DNA of 64,000 bases from contig JAGTPG010000002.1 of the NCBI GenBank assembly GCA_018195615.1, positions 3,228,501 through 3,292,500 on the forward strand. The letters run 5' to 3'. Made by a program: the position numbers and the translations under genes. The notes under the pieces are model-generated. The model was not told the DNA's origin, searched no databases, and worked only from the letters and a program-made list of their open reading frames with translations. Origin of the DNA: Streptomyces tuirus (GTDB taxonomy: Bacteria > Actinomycetota > Actinomycetes > Streptomycetales > Streptomycetaceae). Below, in pieces: positions 45,432-56,248 of the stretch; position 1 is the stretch's first letter, and each line of letters starts with the position of its first letter.

Positions 45432-45542
45432 CTACGACTCCACCCGGATGAGCTGTCCGACGAAGTGCCGCACGAACTCCTCGCGTTCGGCGACGGCGGC
45501 CAGTTCACCGGATCGGGCCGGGCGGATGCTGATGTTCTCCAT
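45432..45542 (-). pseudogene. GNAT-like N-terminal fragment (36 aa)
   Basis: MENISIRPARSGELAAVAER... reads like the first strand and helix of a GNAT acetyltransferase and then stops at TAG. The ATG overlaps the XRE stop (TGATG), so it would be translated by coupling. A normal GNAT is about 150 aa, and the repeat-membrane gene starts 90 bp later, so no full domain fits. Truncated remnant, or a short coupled peptide. Confidence 0.5.
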
Positions 45543-45772
45543 CAGAGCACTGTCCTGGCGTCGGCACCGTCGGCCTCCCAGCGCAGCAGGTCTCCCGGCT
45601 GGCATTCGAGCACCTCGCAGAGTGCGGCCAGGGTCGAGAAACGGACCGCCTTGGCGCGGCCGTTCTTGAGGACCGCGAGGTTGGCGGGGGTGATGCCGAC
45701 GCGTTCCGCGAGCTCGCCCACGGACATCTTCCGCTTGGCGAGCATCACGTCGATGTCGACGGCGATCGGCAT
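45542..45772 (-). CDS. Small Cro/CI-type (YozG-like) XRE regulator
   Basis: 76-aa single-domain helix-turn-helix: DVMLAKRKMSVGELAERVGITPANLAVLKNGRAKAVRFSTL and EVLECQPGDLLRW. This is the compact regulator regularly paired with DUF2975 membrane proteins. The start is ATG at 45770-45772, overlapping the DUF2975 stop as TGATG, so the two are translationally coupled. It probably binds the palindrome at 46302-46318 and represses its own operon. Confidence 0.87.
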   Translation of the reverse strand: MPIAVDIDVMLAKRKMSVGELAERVGITPANLAVLKNGRAKAVRFSTLAALCEVLECQPGDLLRWEADGADARTVL

Positions 45773-46269
45773 CAGATGACCTCTTCCAGCTCGGCCTCCA
45801 GGTGGGCCGCCTCGATGTCCCGTGCGACGGCCTGCGCGAGCAGCATCCGCAGGACGAGCACGACCAGCGCCACGCCCAGCACGGCCACGACGACCCCGCA
45901 CAGCAGCAGCACCACCCCGGGAGCGACGGCCTCGCCCGGGGCGAGAACGACCGCGAGCGCGAAGACCAGCAGGGCGGCCGCCACGAACGCGCCGATCACG
46001 ATGTGCACGTACCGGAAGGCGGCGGTGGAGAACACCGTCCCGCGGCGCACCATCGTCACCAGCCGCCAGACACAGACCACGACGACCTGGGCCGTCACGA
46101 TACCGAGGATCGTGATCACGAGGATCGGGGTGCGCAGGTACGCGTACTCCGGCTTGAGGCCGTTCATGTCGATGGCCAGCAGCGGCACCATGACCGCCTG
46201 CACGAACAACGACCCGGCGAGCAGCACCACGAGCACCACGCGCAACGCTCCCACTGCCAGCTTCCCCAT
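45772..46269 (-). CDS. DUF2975 membrane protein
   Basis: 165 aa with four TM segments (ALRVVLVVLLAGSLFVQAV; ILVITILGIVTAQVVVV; IVIGAFVAAALLVFALAVVL; VVLLLCGVVVAVLGVALVVL) and GTVFSTAAFRYV, the DUF2975 core motif. ATG 46267-46269 was chosen for AAGGAG 5-6 nt upstream. It lies upstream of the XRE regulator in one operon. Probably senses membrane state or a ligand and modulates the regulator; inferred from the known pairing only. Confidence 0.85.
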   Translation of the reverse strand: MGKLAVGALRVVLVVLLAGSLFVQAVMVPLLAIDMNGLKPEYAYLRTPILVITILGIVTAQVVVVCVWRLVTMVRRGTVFSTAAFRYVHIVIGAFVAAALLVFALAVVLAPGEAVAPGVVLLLCGVVVAVLGVALVVLVLRMLLAQAVARDIEAAHLEAELEEVI

Positions 46270-46301
46270 CACCACTCCTTCGATCGAGCCACGATGGAAA
46301 T

Positions 46302-46318
46302 CTATCGAGAATCGATAG
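46302..46318. promoter_or_regulatory. Palindromic operator upstream of the DUF2975-XRE operon
   Basis: CTATCGA-GAA-TCGATAG, a perfect 7-bp inverted repeat centred 41 nt from the DUF2975 start and overlapping a TAGATT -10-like element on the minus strand. Likely autoregulatory site of the XRE protein. Confidence 0.6.
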
Positions 46319-46425
46319 GTCACGCAACGGGCGGCCCACTATCGGCACGCGGCTGTGCACCGTTCCCGGGCACACGTGACACCGTGGGAAGGAGGCACGC
46401 CCGGCCCGGACCGAGGAGGGCGACA

Positions 46426-47115
46426 GTGGACTGGCGCGCGTTCGCACAGCAGATGGCCTCCATGGCGCGGGACCTGCTCGCACAGGACTCCGTCGACGCG
46501 ACCCTCCGGCACATCACCGGCGCCGCCACCAAGCTCGTGGCGGGATGCGACGCGGCCGGCATCCTCCTCCTGCACGGCAAACGGGTGGAGACGCTCGCGC
46601 CCACCCACGACCTGGTCATCGAGAGCGACCAGCTCCAGGAGCGCCTCGCGGAGGGACCCTGCTTCGACGCGGCGCGCAGCGACACAGGTGAGCGGGTGTT
46701 CCGCATCGCCGATTTCACCGACGAGGTGCCACGGTGGCCCGCGTACGCCGCCCGGGCCCAGGACCTGGGAGTGGGCAGCATGATGGGCTTCCTGCTGTAC
46801 ACCGATGACGAGGAGCTCGGCGCGCTCAACCTCTACTCACGCCACCCCGGGGCCTTCACGGAGGACAGCGAGACCGCCGGCTGGCTGCTGGCCTCGCACG
46901 CCGCCATCGCCTTCTCCAGCGCCCGCAACCAGGCCCAGCTCCAGCAGGCCATCGAGACGCGCCATCTGATCGGAGAGGCCATGGGCATCATCATGGGCAG
47001 CCACGACCTCACCGAGAAGCAGGCGTTCGACGTGCTGCGCCGCTACTCCCAGGACAACAACGTCAAGCTCCGCGAGGTCGCCCGCCAGGTCTGCGAACAC
47101 GGCCGCCTCGCCTGA
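46426..47115 (+). CDS. GAF-ANTAR RNA-binding regulator
   Basis: 229 aa. The GAF domain (residues ~10-160: LRHITGAATKLVAGCDAAGILLL; GPCFDAARSDTGERVFRIADF) is followed by an ANTAR domain (AIETRHLIGEAMGIIMGSHDLTEKQAFDVLRRYSQDNNVKLREVA), an RNA-binding antiterminator module. GTG 46426 has GAGGAGGG 5 nt upstream. Such Streptomyces proteins act in signal-dependent antitermination; the target is unknown. Monocistronic, followed by a terminator. Confidence 0.92.
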   Translation: MDWRAFAQQMASMARDLLAQDSVDATLRHITGAATKLVAGCDAAGILLLHGKRVETLAPTHDLVIESDQLQERLAEGPCFDAARSDTGERVFRIADFTDEVPRWPAYAARAQDLGVGSMMGFLLYTDDEELGALNLYSRHPGAFTEDSETAGWLLASHAAIAFSSARNQAQLQQAIETRHLIGEAMGIIMGSHDLTEKQAFDVLRRYSQDNNVKLREVARQVCEHGRLA

Positions 47116-47132
47116 CCCGGCACTCCACGGCT

Positions 47133-47158
47133 CCCCCAGCACATGGCTGAACTGGGGG
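47133..47158 (+). terminator. Hairpin after the GAF-ANTAR gene
   Basis: CCCCCAG/CTGGGGG stem 17 nt after the stop codon; no U-tract. Confidence 0.5.
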
Positions 47159-47260
47159 AACCTGAGCCGGGCCGGCCCCCGGGGGAGCGTCACCGACCCC
47201 GCCTGCTCAGCGAGTCCCCCGTGGACCCGGCTCTCACATCCGTACGCGGCCTGACCGGCC

Positions 47261-49225
<1,965 letters not shown>

Positions 49226-49314
49226 GTCGCGCACCTTCGTGAGCTGGACTGAACTGACAGGGGTGACCATCCAGACTAACGCGACCGCGGAGTGCCTTCG
49301 TACGCCCGGAAGGT

Positions 49315-50820
49315 CTACAGGTCCGCCGCCCGGTCCTTGATCCCGTCCCAGAAGGCGGGCAGTTCGGCCTCCACGCGTGCGGCCCGCTGTTCCTCGCGTT
49401 CATGGAGCAGGCCGTAGGTGAAGGTGTCCTCCCCGGCGGCGTGGGCGACGGCCGACAGCTCGCGGAGGGCCTGTCGGGCCATCACGCTGTCCTGGTGCTC
49501 GCCGAGCAGGCTCTGGAGTGCCTTCATGGATCCCACCAGGGCTTTCGCGGGCTTGCCGAGGGCCGGTGCGGCCGCCTCCGCCGCGTAGCGGGTGCGCTTG
49601 GTCTTCTTTCGGGCCTCGTGGATCGCGACGTCCCGGTCGGCTCCTGGTTGCCGCTCGCGTGCCTGTTCGACCAGTGCGGAGACCTTGTGGAAGTCCTTCG
49701 TCACGGCCTTGACGATGATCTTCCGGGGCTTCCTGCCCGCGGCCTTCCGCAGCGGTGGGTCGGCGATCAGCGCGTCCAGGGTGTCGAGCAGGGCGAGGTA
49801 GCGGCGGGAGTCCAGGACACCGATGAGCCGGCCGCGGGTGCCGCCGCGCTCGGCGCTCGCCCAGGTGTGCAGCCGGTCCGGGACGGGTCCCCGGACGAGG
49901 GTGGCGGGCACCTCGTCGAGGGCCGCTGTCAGCCGTTCGGTCAGCACCTCGCGGTCCCGGTCCAGGCCCAGCTCACCGGCCAGCCACTTCAGCTCGTCGC
50001 CGATGGGGTCGGTGACGGCCCGGTCGAGGACCGTTCCGTACGACTTGAAGGTGGCGCGCAGCCGGCGGGTGGCCACGCGCATGCTGTGCACGGAGTCCTC
50101 GGCGTCCCGGCGGACGGCCGCGTCGAGCTCGACGATCGCGTCACGCTGAGCGCGCACGTAGGCGAGCACGTGGTCCCCCGCGGTCACCGGCTCCCCGGTG
50201 GACGCGGGCGTCCACCGTCTTTCCGGCGCCGTTTCCGCGAGGGCTCGTGCCAGCTTCGACGCCGAGGCCGACGGCCGTACGCCCGCCTTGCGCAGTCGCT
50301 TGTCCACCTTGTCGAGGAAGGCCGGGTCTCCCCCGTCGGCGAGCTCCACCTCGATCTCGGTCCACTGCGCCTCACCACCTCCGGCCGTGAGCCGCTCCGC
50401 GTGCACGGTGTCGACGCTGACCTCGGCGAGCAGCCCTCCGTCGGCGTCGACGAGGTGGCGTACGTCCCGGTCGGAGCGCAGCCGGACGACGGGCAGCAGC
50501 TCGCGGTGGCGGACGCGGGAGCGGACGAGCCCGGCGAGGACGTCCGGGAGCGTGTCGGACAGCGGGGCGTGGATCTCGTCGCGGACGCCCGGGGCGACCG
50601 GGAACTTCAGATGCCAGCCCGCGTCGGAGCCGCCGGTGCGGCGGCGCAGGGTGACGGAGGACGCGGCAAGGCGTTCGTCGGCGGTGTCGTAGTAGGTGGC
50701 GTCGAGGTGCGAGACACCCTTGTCGAGGACGGCCGCGACCCCGCTGACGCCGGTCAGGTCGGGAAGCCCGCTGTCCTCGGACTCGTACTTCCGCTCGATC
50801 TCGCGCTTGGTGTCCGCCAT
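49315..50820 (-). CDS. CYTH-CHAD domain protein
   Basis: 501 aa. N-terminal CYTH/triphosphate-tunnel domain with the ExExK signature (REIERKYE) and LDATYYDTADERLAASSVTLRRR, then a CHAD helical domain (residues ~215-495: DSVHSMRVATRRLRATFKSY; HEARKKTKRTRYAAEAAAPAL) whose conserved His and basic residues bind polyphosphate in known CHAD proteins. A polyphosphate-associated or triphosphate-cleaving role is likely; the substrate is unproven. Confidence 0.92.
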   Translation of the reverse strand: MADTKREIERKYESEDSGLPDLTGVSGVAAVLDKGVSHLDATYYDTADERLAASSVTLRRRTGGSDAGWHLKFPVAPGVRDEIHAPLSDTLPDVLAGLVRSRVRHRELLPVVRLRSDRDVRHLVDADGGLLAEVSVDTVHAERLTAGGGEAQWTEIEVELADGGDPAFLDKVDKRLRKAGVRPSASASKLARALAETAPERRWTPASTGEPVTAGDHVLAYVRAQRDAIVELDAAVRRDAEDSVHSMRVATRRLRATFKSYGTVLDRAVTDPIGDELKWLAGELGLDRDREVLTERLTAALDEVPATLVRGPVPDRLHTWASAERGGTRGRLIGVLDSRRYLALLDTLDALIADPPLRKAAGRKPRKIIVKAVTKDFHKVSALVEQARERQPGADRDVAIHEARKKTKRTRYAAEAAAPALGKPAKALVGSMKALQSLLGEHQDSVMARQALRELSAVAHAAGEDTFTYGLLHEREEQRAARVEAELPAFWDGIKDRAADL

Positions 50821-50879
50821 GGACCGAATCTAGTCGGCGCGGGGGCGGGGCGGCAGTGGGCCGCCCCGCCCGGGCGTGT

Positions 50880-52082
50880 TCACGCCGACATCGGACGCTG
50901 TACCCGGATCGACTGCAACAGGCCGACCGCTATCCACACGGCGAACATCGACGAGCCTCCGTAGGACACGAACGGCAGCGGCAGGCCGGTGACCGGCATG
51001 ATGCCGAGCGTCATGCCGATGTTCTCGAACGTCTGGAAGGCGAACCAGGCGACGATGCCGGCGGCCACGACCGTGCCGTACAGGTCGGTGGTCTCGCGTG
51101 CGATACGGCAGGCCCGCCACAGGACGATGCCGAGCAGCAGGATGATCAGGCCGCCGCCGAGGAAGCCCAGCTCCTCCCCCGCCACGGTGAAGACGAAGTC
51201 CGTCTGCTGCTCGGGCACGAACTGGCCGGTGGTCTGCGAGCCGTGGAAGAGGCCGGAGCCGGTCAGGCCGCCGGAGCCGATGGCGATGCGGGCCTGGTTG
51301 GTGTTGTAGCCCACGCCGGCCGGGTCGAGTTCGGGGTTGGCGAAGGCGGCGAAGCGGGCGATCTGGTAGTCGTCGAGCACCCCGAGCTGCCAGACGGTGA
51401 TCGCGCCGATCCCGCCCGCGCCGAGCAGCCCGAACACCCACCGGTTGGAGGCCCCGGAGGCGAGCAGCACGCCGAGCACGATGATGACCATGACCATGAC
51501 CGACCCGAGGTCGGGCATGAGCATCACGATCACCATGGGCACGGCGGCCAGGCCCAGGGCCTGAACCACCGTGCGGTGGTCGGGGTACTGCCTGTCTCCG
51601 GCGTCGACTCTGGCCGCCAGCAGCATCGCCATGCCCAGGATGATCGTGACCTTCACGAACTCCGAGGGCTGGAGGGAGAAGCCGCCGGGGAGTTTGATCC
51701 ACGAGTGGGCGCCGTTGATCGTGGAGCCGAGCGGGGTGAGCACCAGCAGGATCAGCAGGACCGAGACGCCGTACAGGATCGGCACGGCTGTGCGCAGGCC
51801 GCGGTGGCCGAGCCAGATGGTGCCGGCCATCAGGGCGAGGCCGATGCCGGTGTTGAGCAGGTGCCGGATGAGGAAGTAGTACGGGTCGCCCTGGTTGAGC
51901 TCCGTGCGGTTGCGGGTCGCGGAGTAGACGAGGAGCGTGCCGAGCAGCGACAGGGCCGTCGCCGACAGCAGGATCGGCCAGTCGAGCCGCCGGGCCACCG
52001 AGTCGCGGGCGAGGAGCCGTGTCCAGCCGGTGCGCTCGGGGCCGTAGCCGGAGACCTGGAAGCTGTTCACACCGCCGGTCAT
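50880..52082 (-). CDS. rodA: RodA peptidoglycan polymerase (SEDS family)
   Basis: 400-aa SEDS glycosyltransferase with about ten TM segments that works with a class B PBP in lateral-wall or spore-wall synthesis. NGAHSWIKLPGGFSLQPSEFVKV, the functional Asp region (LMPDLGSV), EELGFLGGG and VTGLPLPFVSYGGSSM are diagnostic. ATG 52080-52082 overlaps the mrdA stop (ATGA), so the partner PBP is made first. Confidence 0.96.
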   Translation of the reverse strand: MTGGVNSFQVSGYGPERTGWTRLLARDSVARRLDWPILLSATALSLLGTLLVYSATRNRTELNQGDPYYFLIRHLLNTGIGLALMAGTIWLGHRGLRTAVPILYGVSVLLILLVLTPLGSTINGAHSWIKLPGGFSLQPSEFVKVTIILGMAMLLAARVDAGDRQYPDHRTVVQALGLAAVPMVIVMLMPDLGSVMVMVIIVLGVLLASGASNRWVFGLLGAGGIGAITVWQLGVLDDYQIARFAAFANPELDPAGVGYNTNQARIAIGSGGLTGSGLFHGSQTTGQFVPEQQTDFVFTVAGEELGFLGGGLIILLLGIVLWRACRIARETTDLYGTVVAAGIVAWFAFQTFENIGMTLGIMPVTGLPLPFVSYGGSSMFAVWIAVGLLQSIRVQRPMSA

Positions 52083-54325
52083 GTCGGCAACCTCCGGCTT
52101 CCCCGCCGGCGCCGGCGCCTTCGGGTGTCACGGTTCTCGGGCGACGGCGGGGCCGACGTCGCCGGCTGGAGCGGGTCGGCCGGGGCGTTGGGGTCCTTCT
52201 TCTTCGCCTGCTGGTCCTTGGCCGGGTCCTTGGCGATCTTCGGGGTGGCGATGGTGCCGTCCGTCTTGACCTTCGGCAGGGCCTTCTCCGGGGTGGGCAG
52301 CAGGGCCTTCTTGGAGTCGATCTTGCCGTCCTCGGAGACGCCGTACAGCGCGTTGTAGATGTTGCGGACGGCGGGGCCCGAGGCGCCGGAGCCCGTCCCG
52401 CCCTGGGAGATCGTCATGACGACCGTGTAGTCCTTGGTGTAGGTGGCGAACCAGGAGGTCGTCTGCTTGCCGTAGACCTCGGCCGTACCCGTCTTGGCGT
52501 GCATCGGGATCTTGTCCTGCGGCCAGCCGCCGAAGCGCCAGGCGGCCGTACCGCGGGTGGCGACTCCCGCGAGGGCTTCGTCTATCTCGTCGCGCGTCTT
52601 CTGCGTCATCGGCAGCTTGCCGTGCGACTGGGGCTTGATCGGCGTGATCGTCTTGCCGTCGGCGCTGATGACGGCCTTGCCGACGGACGGGTCGTACAGC
52701 GTGCCGCCGTTGGAGATGGCTCCGTAGATGGTGGCCATCTGGATGGGCGTCACGAGCGTGTCGCCCTGGCCGATGGAGTAGTTGACGGAGTCACCGGCGC
52801 GCATGCGGTTGCCTTCGAGGCAGTTCTCGTAGGCGATCTTCTCCGCGTAGCTGCCGTTGCGCTTGCCGGTGCGGCACCAGGCGTCCTTGTTGGCCTTCCA
52901 GTAGTCCAGCTTCCACTGGCGGTCGGGGACGCGGCCGGTGACCTCGTTGGGGAGGTCGATGCCGGTCTCCTTGCCGAGGCCGAACTGGTGGGCCGTCTTG
53001 TAGAACCAGTCGTGGGGCTTCTTCTTCGGCTTGGTGCCGCCGTCTCGCTTCCACTCCTCGTGGGAGAGCCGGTAGAAGACGGTGTCGCAGGAGACCTCCA
53101 GGGCGCGGCCGAGGCTGATGGGGCCGTATCCCTTGGACTCGAAGTTCTTGAAGACCTGGCCGCCGATCGAGTACGAGCTGGAGCACTGGTAGGGGCCGTT
53201 GAAGGAGTAGCCCGCGTTGACCGCGGCGGCCGTCGGGATGACCTTGAAGATCGAGCCGGGCGCCGACTGGCCCTGGATCGCGCGGTTGAGCAGCGGGTAG
53301 TTGGAGCTCTTGCCGGTGAGCCGGGCGTAGTCCTTGGCGGAGATGCCGCCGACCCAGGCGTTCGGGTCGTAGGTCGGGTTGGACGCCATGGCGACGACCC
53401 GGCCGGTCTTGGCCTCCATCACGACGACGGCACCGGAGTCGGCCTTGTAGTTGGTGCCGGTGTTGCGGTCGTGCTGCTTGCGGGCTTCCTTCATGGCCTC
53501 GTTCAGCTGGTACTCGGCGATCCGCTGGACGCGGGCGTCGATGCTGGTGACGAGGTTGTCGCCGGGGTGGGCGGGGTCGGCCTCGGCCTGGCCGATGACG
53601 CGGCCGAGGTTGTCGACCTCGTAGCGCGTGACGCCGGCCTTGCCGCGCAGCTGTTTGTCGTACTGGCGCTCGAGGCCCGAGCGGCCGACCTGGTCGGAGC
53701 GCAGGTACGGCGAGTTGGTGTCCTGCGCCTGCTTGATCTCCTCGTCCGTGACCGGCGAGAGGTACCCGAGGACCTGGGCGGTGTTGGCCTTGCCCGGGCT
53801 CGGATAGCGGCGCATGGCCTGCGGCTCGGCGGTGATGCCGGGGAAGTCCTCGGCGCGCTCGCGGATCTGCAGGGCCTGCTTGGGGGTGGCCTCGTCGGTG
53901 ATGGGGATGGGCTGGTACGGCGAGCCGTTCCAGCAGGGCTGGGGCGTCTCGGCGTCGCACAGCCGGACCTTCGCCATGACCTCCTCGGGGGTCATGCCCA
54001 GCACTCCGGCGAGCTTGGTCAGGACTTCCTTGCCGTCGTCCTTCATCTTCAGCAGGTCGGTGCGGGAGGCGGAGACGACCAGCCGGGTCTCGTTGTCGGC
54101 GAGGGCCACGCCGCGTGCGTCCAGGATGGAGCCGCGGACGGCCGGCTGGACGACCTGCTGGACGTGGTTCCCGGACGCTTCCTTGGCGTACGCCGCGCCC
54201 TCACGGATCTGCAGGTACCACAGGCGTCCGCCGAGGGTGAGCAGGAGCGAGAGGACCAGGACCTGAATGACGACGAGCCGGATCTGGACCCGTGTGTTCC
54301 GGCCGGTCTCGGGAATGTTGCTCAC
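52079..54325 (-). CDS. mrdA: Penicillin-binding protein 2 (class B transpeptidase)
   Basis: 748 aa. One N-terminal TM helix (LVVIQVLVLSLLLTLGGRLWYL), a dimerisation domain and the transpeptidase domain. Ser358 lies in SIFK (SxxK), DSVNYSIGQGD carries SxN, and the KTG triad is near residue 611 in HAKTGTAE. The tail is Pro/Lys/Arg-rich. The protein partners RodA. Start GTG/ATG at 54325 (MSNIPETGRNTRV). It overlaps rodA downstream and follows mreD by about 150 bp. Confidence 0.95.
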   Translation of the reverse strand: MSNIPETGRNTRVQIRLVVIQVLVLSLLLTLGGRLWYLQIREGAAYAKEASGNHVQQVVQPAVRGSILDARGVALADNETRLVVSASRTDLLKMKDDGKEVLTKLAGVLGMTPEEVMAKVRLCDAETPQPCWNGSPYQPIPITDEATPKQALQIRERAEDFPGITAEPQAMRRYPSPGKANTAQVLGYLSPVTDEEIKQAQDTNSPYLRSDQVGRSGLERQYDKQLRGKAGVTRYEVDNLGRVIGQAEADPAHPGDNLVTSIDARVQRIAEYQLNEAMKEARKQHDRNTGTNYKADSGAVVVMEAKTGRVVAMASNPTYDPNAWVGGISAKDYARLTGKSSNYPLLNRAIQGQSAPGSIFKVIPTAAAVNAGYSFNGPYQCSSSYSIGGQVFKNFESKGYGPISLGRALEVSCDTVFYRLSHEEWKRDGGTKPKKKPHDWFYKTAHQFGLGKETGIDLPNEVTGRVPDRQWKLDYWKANKDAWCRTGKRNGSYAEKIAYENCLEGNRMRAGDSVNYSIGQGDTLVTPIQMATIYGAISNGGTLYDPSVGKAVISADGKTITPIKPQSHGKLPMTQKTRDEIDEALAGVATRGTAAWRFGGWPQDKIPMHAKTGTAEVYGKQTTSWFATYTKDYTVVMTISQGGTGSGASGPAVRNIYNALYGVSEDGKIDSKKALLPTPEKALPKVKTDGTIATPKIAKDPAKDQQAKKKDPNAPADPLQPATSAPPSPENRDTRRRRRRRGSRRLPT

Positions 54326-54473
54326 TGCGGCTGCCTCCCCCTCTCAGCGCGCCTGCGGATGTGCGGGCACGAAGTGGTGCCCGGGTGCGAATGTGCGGTG
54401 ACGAACGATGAACGACGGGCCCACGAACCGACGTTCCAACTGGACTGATTCGTTCGGGTGAACTTCCCTGCGT

Positions 54474-55144
54474 TCACAGCCGCTTGACCCCCTTGATGCG
54501 CCCGCGCGCGCCATTCGGGCCCGGGCCGCCTTCACCCGCAGCCCGTTCCGCTGGCTGCCGATCCTCAGGCCGGTGCCGCCGGAGAGCCAGCCGGAGGAGA
54601 TGTCGGTGGCCTTGGCGGCGGAGCCGGTCTCGGCGAGCGGATCGTTCTCGGCGCGCCGGGCCAGCGCGATCACGCCCGGCACGACGAACGGGGCGAGCAG
54701 CAGGTCGTACAGGGCGGCCGTGAACAGCAGGCTGCCCAGACCCACATGGCGGGCGGCGGTGTCACCGACGAGGGCGCCTACCCCGGCGTACAGCAGGGTG
54801 GAGCCGAGGGCGGCGGCGACCACCACGACCATGGGGCCGGTCGCGGACTTCAGCCGGCCCGTCTCGGGTTTCACCAGCCCCGCGAGGTAGCCGATGACGC
54901 ACAGCACGAGGGCATAGCGCCCGGCGGCGTGATCCGCGGGCGGGGCCAGGTCGGCGAGCAGGCCCGCGCCGAAGCCGACGAGGGCGCCGCCGACATGCCC
55001 GTACACCAGAGCGAGGCCGAGGACGGTGAGCAGCATCAGGTCGGGCACGGCGCCCGGCAGGTGCAGGCGGGCGAGGACGCTCACCTGGATCACCAGGGCG
55101 ACGACGACCAGGGCGGAGGAGAGCAGGATCCGGTTGACGCGCAT
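54474..55144 (-). CDS. mreD: Rod-shape protein MreD (3' frameshift)
   Basis: About 223 aa when repaired, with five or six TM segments (ILLSSALVVVALVIQVSVLARL at the start; LMLLTVLGLALVYGHVGGALVGFGAGLLADLAPP). It links MreC to the RodA-PBP2 machine. One base missing in the run at 54501-54503 hides the true C-terminus RIKGVKRL and extends the frame as written to 54344. ATG 55142-55144, 14 nt after the mreC stop. Confidence 0.92.
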
Positions 55145-55157
55145 GAGGTGACAGCTC

Positions 55158-56105
55158 CTACTGCTCTTGCTGGTTCTGGCCGTCCGCGGATGCCCCGGGG
55201 GACGGTGTCACGGTCACCGTCACCGTGGGCCGGGGGGTGGGCTTCGGCTTGGGCGGGAGCACCGTGTCGCGCGGGTCCTTCTTCGGGGCCTCGACGACGA
55301 CACCGACGATGTCGAGCTTGGTGAACGCGGCGTAGGGCGTGACGTAGAGCGTGCGGGTGAGGCCGCCGCCGGACGGGTCGACGCGGGAGACCACGCCGAC
55401 GGGCACACCGGGCACGAACGGCCGGTCCGCCTGCGAGCCGAAGGTGACCAGGCGGTCGCCCTTCTTCACCTCCGCCTTGCCGTTGAGGAGTTCCACGCGC
55501 AGCGGGCGGTCGCCCTGCCCGGAGGCGAAGCCGAGCTCGTCGCTGGCCTCCATCCGGGTGCCGACCGTGAAGTCGGGATCGCTGGCGAGCAGGACCGTGG
55601 CGGTGTTCGGCCCGACGGTGGTGACCCGGCCGACGAGCCCGTCCCCGTTCAGGACGGTCATGTCGCGCTTGATGCCGTCCTGGGCGCCGACGTCGATGGT
55701 GATGGTCCAGGAGAAGCCCTGAGCGGCCCCTATGGCGATGACTTCGGCGCCCTTGATGCCGTACTGGCCCTGGCCCGCGACCTTCAGCATCTTGTCGAGC
55801 TGCTTGAGGCGGCTTCGGCTGCGGTCGTCGCTGCCGAGCCGGGCCTTCAGGGCCGCGTTCTCCTTCTCCAGCAGGGCGAGCCGGTCGTGCCGCTCGCCGG
55901 AGTCACGGATGGCGGAGACCGCGTTGCCGACCGGGTCGACCGCGGCCGACACACCGCTCTCGATCGGGCCGAAGACGGTCGCCGCGGCCTGCCGGGCACC
56001 GTCGACTGGTGAGTCCTCCCCACCGCGGATGTCCACCGTGATCAACGCGAACGCGATGGCGATCAGCAGCACCAGGAGCAGCCGGCTCTCTCGTGTGTCC
56101 CTCAC
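55158..56105 (-). CDS. mreC: Rod-shape protein MreC
   Basis: 315 aa. An N-terminal TM helix (LLLVLLIAIAFALITVDI), a coiled coil (residues ~75-105) and the beta-barrel MreC domain (GFSWTITIDVGAQDGIKRDMTVLNGDGLVGRV). The tail is Pro/Thr-rich with TVTVTVTPSP. Scaffold linking MreB to outer wall enzymes; in Streptomyces it matters mainly for spore-wall integrity. Confidence 0.96.
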   Translation of the reverse strand: MRDTRESRLLLVLLIAIAFALITVDIRGGEDSPVDGARQAAATVFGPIESGVSAAVDPVGNAVSAIRDSGERHDRLALLEKENAALKARLGSDDRSRSRLKQLDKMLKVAGQGQYGIKGAEVIAIGAAQGFSWTITIDVGAQDGIKRDMTVLNGDGLVGRVTTVGPNTATVLLASDPDFTVGTRMEASDELGFASGQGDRPLRVELLNGKAEVKKGDRLVTFGSQADRPFVPGVPVGVVSRVDPSGGGLTRTLYVTPYAAFTKLDIVGVVVEAPKKDPRDTVLPPKPKPTPRPTVTVTVTPSPGASADGQNQQEQ

Positions 56106-56198
56106 GTGCGGCGGCCGTGCCCTTCCTCATAGGAATTCGGGAAGCCCCAGGGAACCCAAGGGCTGCTTTTGTGGGAGCTTATGCCTCTATATCAACGA

Positions 56199-56234
56199 TC
56201 CGCCGTACGAGAGGAGATCGTCCCGTACGGCGGA
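56199..56234. terminator. Hairpin between mreB and mreC
   Basis: CCGCCGTACG/CGTACGGCGG stem in the mreB-mreC gap. It may end most mreB transcripts before mreC, making mreB more abundant than mreCD. No long U-tract. Confidence 0.55.
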
Positions 56235-56248
56235 ATCGAAGAGTTACG

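Noticed and set aside
45802..46426. Extension of the GAF-ANTAR frame upstream to 45802
   Set aside because: Overlaps the DUF2975 gene antisense; the GTG at 46426 with a strong ribosome site is the evident start.
52019..54448. 809-aa open frame antisense to mrdA
   Set aside because: Shadow of the PBP2 gene; low-complexity translation and no ribosome site.
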